Source: Torymus aiolomorphi (lineage: Eukaryota > Arthropoda > Insecta > Hymenoptera > Torymidae). From it: DNA of 64,000 bases. How positions within the stretch are numbered: the first letter of the stretch is position 1; every line of letters begins with the position of its first letter. The notes beneath the pieces were generated by a model. That model had not been told where the DNA came from and ran no database searches. It saw nothing but the letters and a program-made list of their open reading frames with translations. The stretch spans positions 90,416,342-90,480,341 of the forward strand of contig CM070874.1 of assembly GCA_036365515.1 (NCBI GenBank), read 5' to 3'. This document shows positions 55,907-64,000 of the stretch, in pieces. The position numbers were made by a program, and so were the translations under genes.

Positions 55907-56730
55907 ATATGTTGAATTCTACAGAAAATTAATTGCCCCTAACTGTGGTCGAAAAATCGTAAAAATTCAAAGTTGAAGCACACCTCCAACAACTGGGTTT
56001 TCTTATTCTGTAGCAAAAATAATGTACGAAAAGTGTGTCGAACCAAGGAAATCGGAATAGTGTTTTTCAAGAAGCTACATTTAATTTTTCTTATGGAAAT
56101 TTAACATGGAAAAAATGGACGAAAAGTGGTCATTGATGATTAATCAATAGTAAGCTATTGAAGCGGCAAAAAAAATTTTTGACGAAAAAGCAATTAAAGT
56201 AGAAGAAAAGAGCTTTAATTTGAGACTAGAATCGTTAAAATCGGTCGATTCTGTGCAAAGCTACGTGAATTTGAAAATTGCGAAAAATTACCAAAAATGA
56301 GCGACTTTTCCCAAATCCACGTAATTCTTAAAATTTTGGTAATTTTTCGTCATTTTTCTCCATTTTCAAATTCACGTAGCTTTGCACAGAATTGACCGAT
56401 TTTAATGATTCTAGTCTCAAATTAAAGTTCTTTTCTTCTACTTTAATCGCTTTTCCGTGAAAATTTTTTTTTGACGCTTCAATAGCTTGCTATTGGTTAA
56501 TCACCAATGGCCACTTTTCGTCCATTTTTCCCATGTTAAATTTCCACAAGAAAACTTAAATGTAGCTTCCTGAAAAACACTATGCCGATTTCCTTGGTTT
56601 GGCACGCTTTTCGTGCATTATTTTTGCTACAGAATAGGAAAAACCAGTTGTTGGAGGTGTGTTTCAACTTTGAATTTTTTACGATTTTTCGACCACAGTT
56701 AGGGGTAATTTTCTGTAGAATTCGACATAT
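55907..56730. mobile_element. Fold-back element sharing its core with 12548-13352
   Basis: Outer arms ATATGTTGAATTCTACAGAA and CCCCTAACTGTGGTCGAAAA, then AGCACACCTCCAACAACTGG and AAATCGGAATAGTGTTTTTC, are repeated inverted to 56730. From about 56089 to 56553 the core begins TTTTTCTTATGGAAATTTAA and includes GTGCAAAGCTACGTGAATTT on both arms, the same core as 12722-13167. The outer arms are not related to those of the other element. Non-coding; lies in the presumed long intron. Confidence 0.75.
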
Positions 56731-62720
<5,990 letters not shown>

Positions 62721-62842
62721 TTGAGACGGTCTTGTTGGGATAGTATATCTATAGTTTTCCCCTAGATACCACTGCACGTACCCCCTACCCGCGACACTCT
62801 CGTGTGATTATCTCGTTCTCTCGTGTAAGATATACATGAGCA

Positions 62843-62884
<42 letters not shown>

Positions 62885-63216
62885 CCCCTAGACCAACCAC
62901 AAATTTCCCTAGAACATTTTAGTCCTCGAAATTTCCCTAGGCTAACCCCCATTGGTGTACGCAAGGTACTATATACATAATAATTCCCATGAATTTTTGT
63001 ACTATTTATGTATGCAGGTACTATATCTATATATATAATATTACCTCCTAAAGTATTCGCATAAAGAATAGCATACTACATTGAATTATTTGAGACGGTC
63101 TTGTTGGGATAGTATATCTATAGTTTTCCCCTAGATACCACTGCACGTACCCCCTACCCGCGACACCCTCATGTGATTCACATTATCTCGTTCTCTCGTG
63201 TAAGATATACATGAGC

Positions 63217-63276
<60 letters not shown>

Positions 63277-63625
63277 TGTGTGTGTGTATCCCCTAGACCA
63301 ACCACAAATTTCCCTAGAACATTTTAGTCCTCGAAATTTCCCTAGGCTAACCCCCATTGGTGTACGCAAGGTACTATATACATAATAATTCCCATGAATT
63401 TTTGCACGATTTATGTATGCAGGTACTATATCTATATATATAATATTACCTCCTAAAGTATTCGCATAAAGAATAGCATACTACATTGAATTATTTGAGA
63501 CGGTCTTGTTGGGATAATATATCTATATATAGTTTTCCCCCAGATACTGCTGCACGTACCCCCTACCCGCGACACCCTAGTGTGATTCACATTATCTCAT
63601 TCCCTCGTGTAAGATATACATGAGC

Positions 63626-63675
<50 letters not shown>
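62721..63675. repeat. Three-unit tandem repeat of 369-405 bp with internal (GT)n
   Basis: TTGAGACGGTCTTGTTGGGA occurs at 62721, 63090 and 63495. Each unit then carries CCCCTAGATAC, TACCCCCTACCCGCGACAC, GTAAGATATACATGAGCACT and a (GT)n tract (about 37, 70 and 48 bp). The first two units continue with CCCTAGACCAACCACAAATT through TATGTATGCAGGTACTATAT. The third is cut off after the GT tract. Unit sequences outside the GT tract are nearly identical, so the duplication is recent. Confidence 0.85.
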
Positions 63676-63676
<1 letters not shown>

Positions 63677-63836
63677 TAATATAGAATTTATTTATCAATT
63701 GAAGGAAACAGTGATATAGAATATTCATGAAGTTTATTAAACATAATTTTTACAGTTTTTCATATTATATTAGCATTAGATTGAATATAAGTGATATATA
63801 AGATAACTTCTTTTATTTATAAACCAACATTTACAA

Positions 63837-64000
63837 TCAATCTTCATTAATTTCAATAGTTTTGTAGTGCCCCCAAGGTAAAGTATCTGTTTCCCCAGGT
63901 ATTAAGTATCGCTTATCATCGTAGGGACTTAAAGCTAACTTTTTTGTCTTACAGTTTGTACTACATGTGCTTTAGATTGTATTATACACTGCTCTCTGTG
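63837..64000 (-). pseudogene. 3' end of a minus-strand reading frame with a DDKRY motif
   Basis: On the minus strand about 38 codons read KLALSPYDDKRYLIPGETD and then TLPWGHYKTIEINED before a TGA at 63837-63839, with AATAAA downstream near 63813. The pattern 'LSxxDDKRY...TLxxGH' is one I associate from memory with the C-termini of polymerase-like proteins of large virus-like DNA transposons (Polinton/Maverick) in insects, but I cannot verify this here. Upstream the frame hits a stop, while another frame is open, suggesting a one-base shift at an A-run near 63943. The element continues past the window edge. Confidence 0.4.

Overview
Eukaryotic nuclear DNA, almost certainly from an insect. The evidence is a four-exon ribosomal protein S24 gene whose product reads like insect RpS24, a C2H2 zinc-finger gene with canonical GT-AG introns, a small secreted-protein gene, and remains of hAT, P-superfamily and pogo-like DNA transposons. 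AT-rich intergenic DNA alternating with CpG-rich, unmethylated-looking 5' regions and abundant CT, CA and TA microsatellites would fit a parasitoid wasp (Hymenoptera), but that is a guess from texture and not from a marker gene.

Layout. 1-1.7 kb: CpG-rich promoter-like DNA with no supportable gene. 1.7-21.5 kb: a graveyard of transposons and fold-back elements. It holds a TA-flanked element filled with an inverted 90-bp satellite (1924-4837), a G-run fold-back, a 5.2-kb nested composite (a short element broken by a hAT transposon and a TTAA-flanked MITE), many palindromic MITE-like elements, and three elements built from different short words repeated about every 10 bp. 21.5-24.4 kb: RpS24 on the + strand. 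24.5-33 kb: more transposons, namely TTAA palindromes, a decayed P-superfamily element with a nested TTAA element, a second copy of the TTAA MITE, and an internally deleted pogo-like element. 34.8-36.8 kb: a three-exon gene on the minus strand for a 210-residue protein with a signal peptide. 42.9-46.7 kb: a three-exon zinc-finger gene on the + strand (1034 residues, about 14 fingers). 49.8-51.6 kb: a long CpG-rich leader and a first coding exon (65 residues, glycine-rich) of a + strand gene whose remaining exons are not visible; the following 12 kb is probably its first intron, rich in microsatellites. 62.7-63.7 kb: a three-unit tandem repeat of about 370-405 bp, each unit carrying a GT tract. 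63.8-64.0 kb: the frameshifted end of a minus-strand reading frame.

The genes do not form a pathway; they are independent eukaryotic transcription units. The main theme is the density and variety of palindromic mobile elements. The most unusual points are the three fold-back elements (5836-6664, 19509-20271, 20343-20585) that share architecture and an approximately 10-bp period but not sequence, the transposon-enclosed inverted satellite, a recurring CpG hairpin core seen at five or six sites, and two fold-backs with a common core but unrelated outer arms.

All calls rest on reading the sequence by eye; no alignment or database search was run. Boundaries of repeats are accurate to a few bases where terminal repeats are visible and looser elsewhere.
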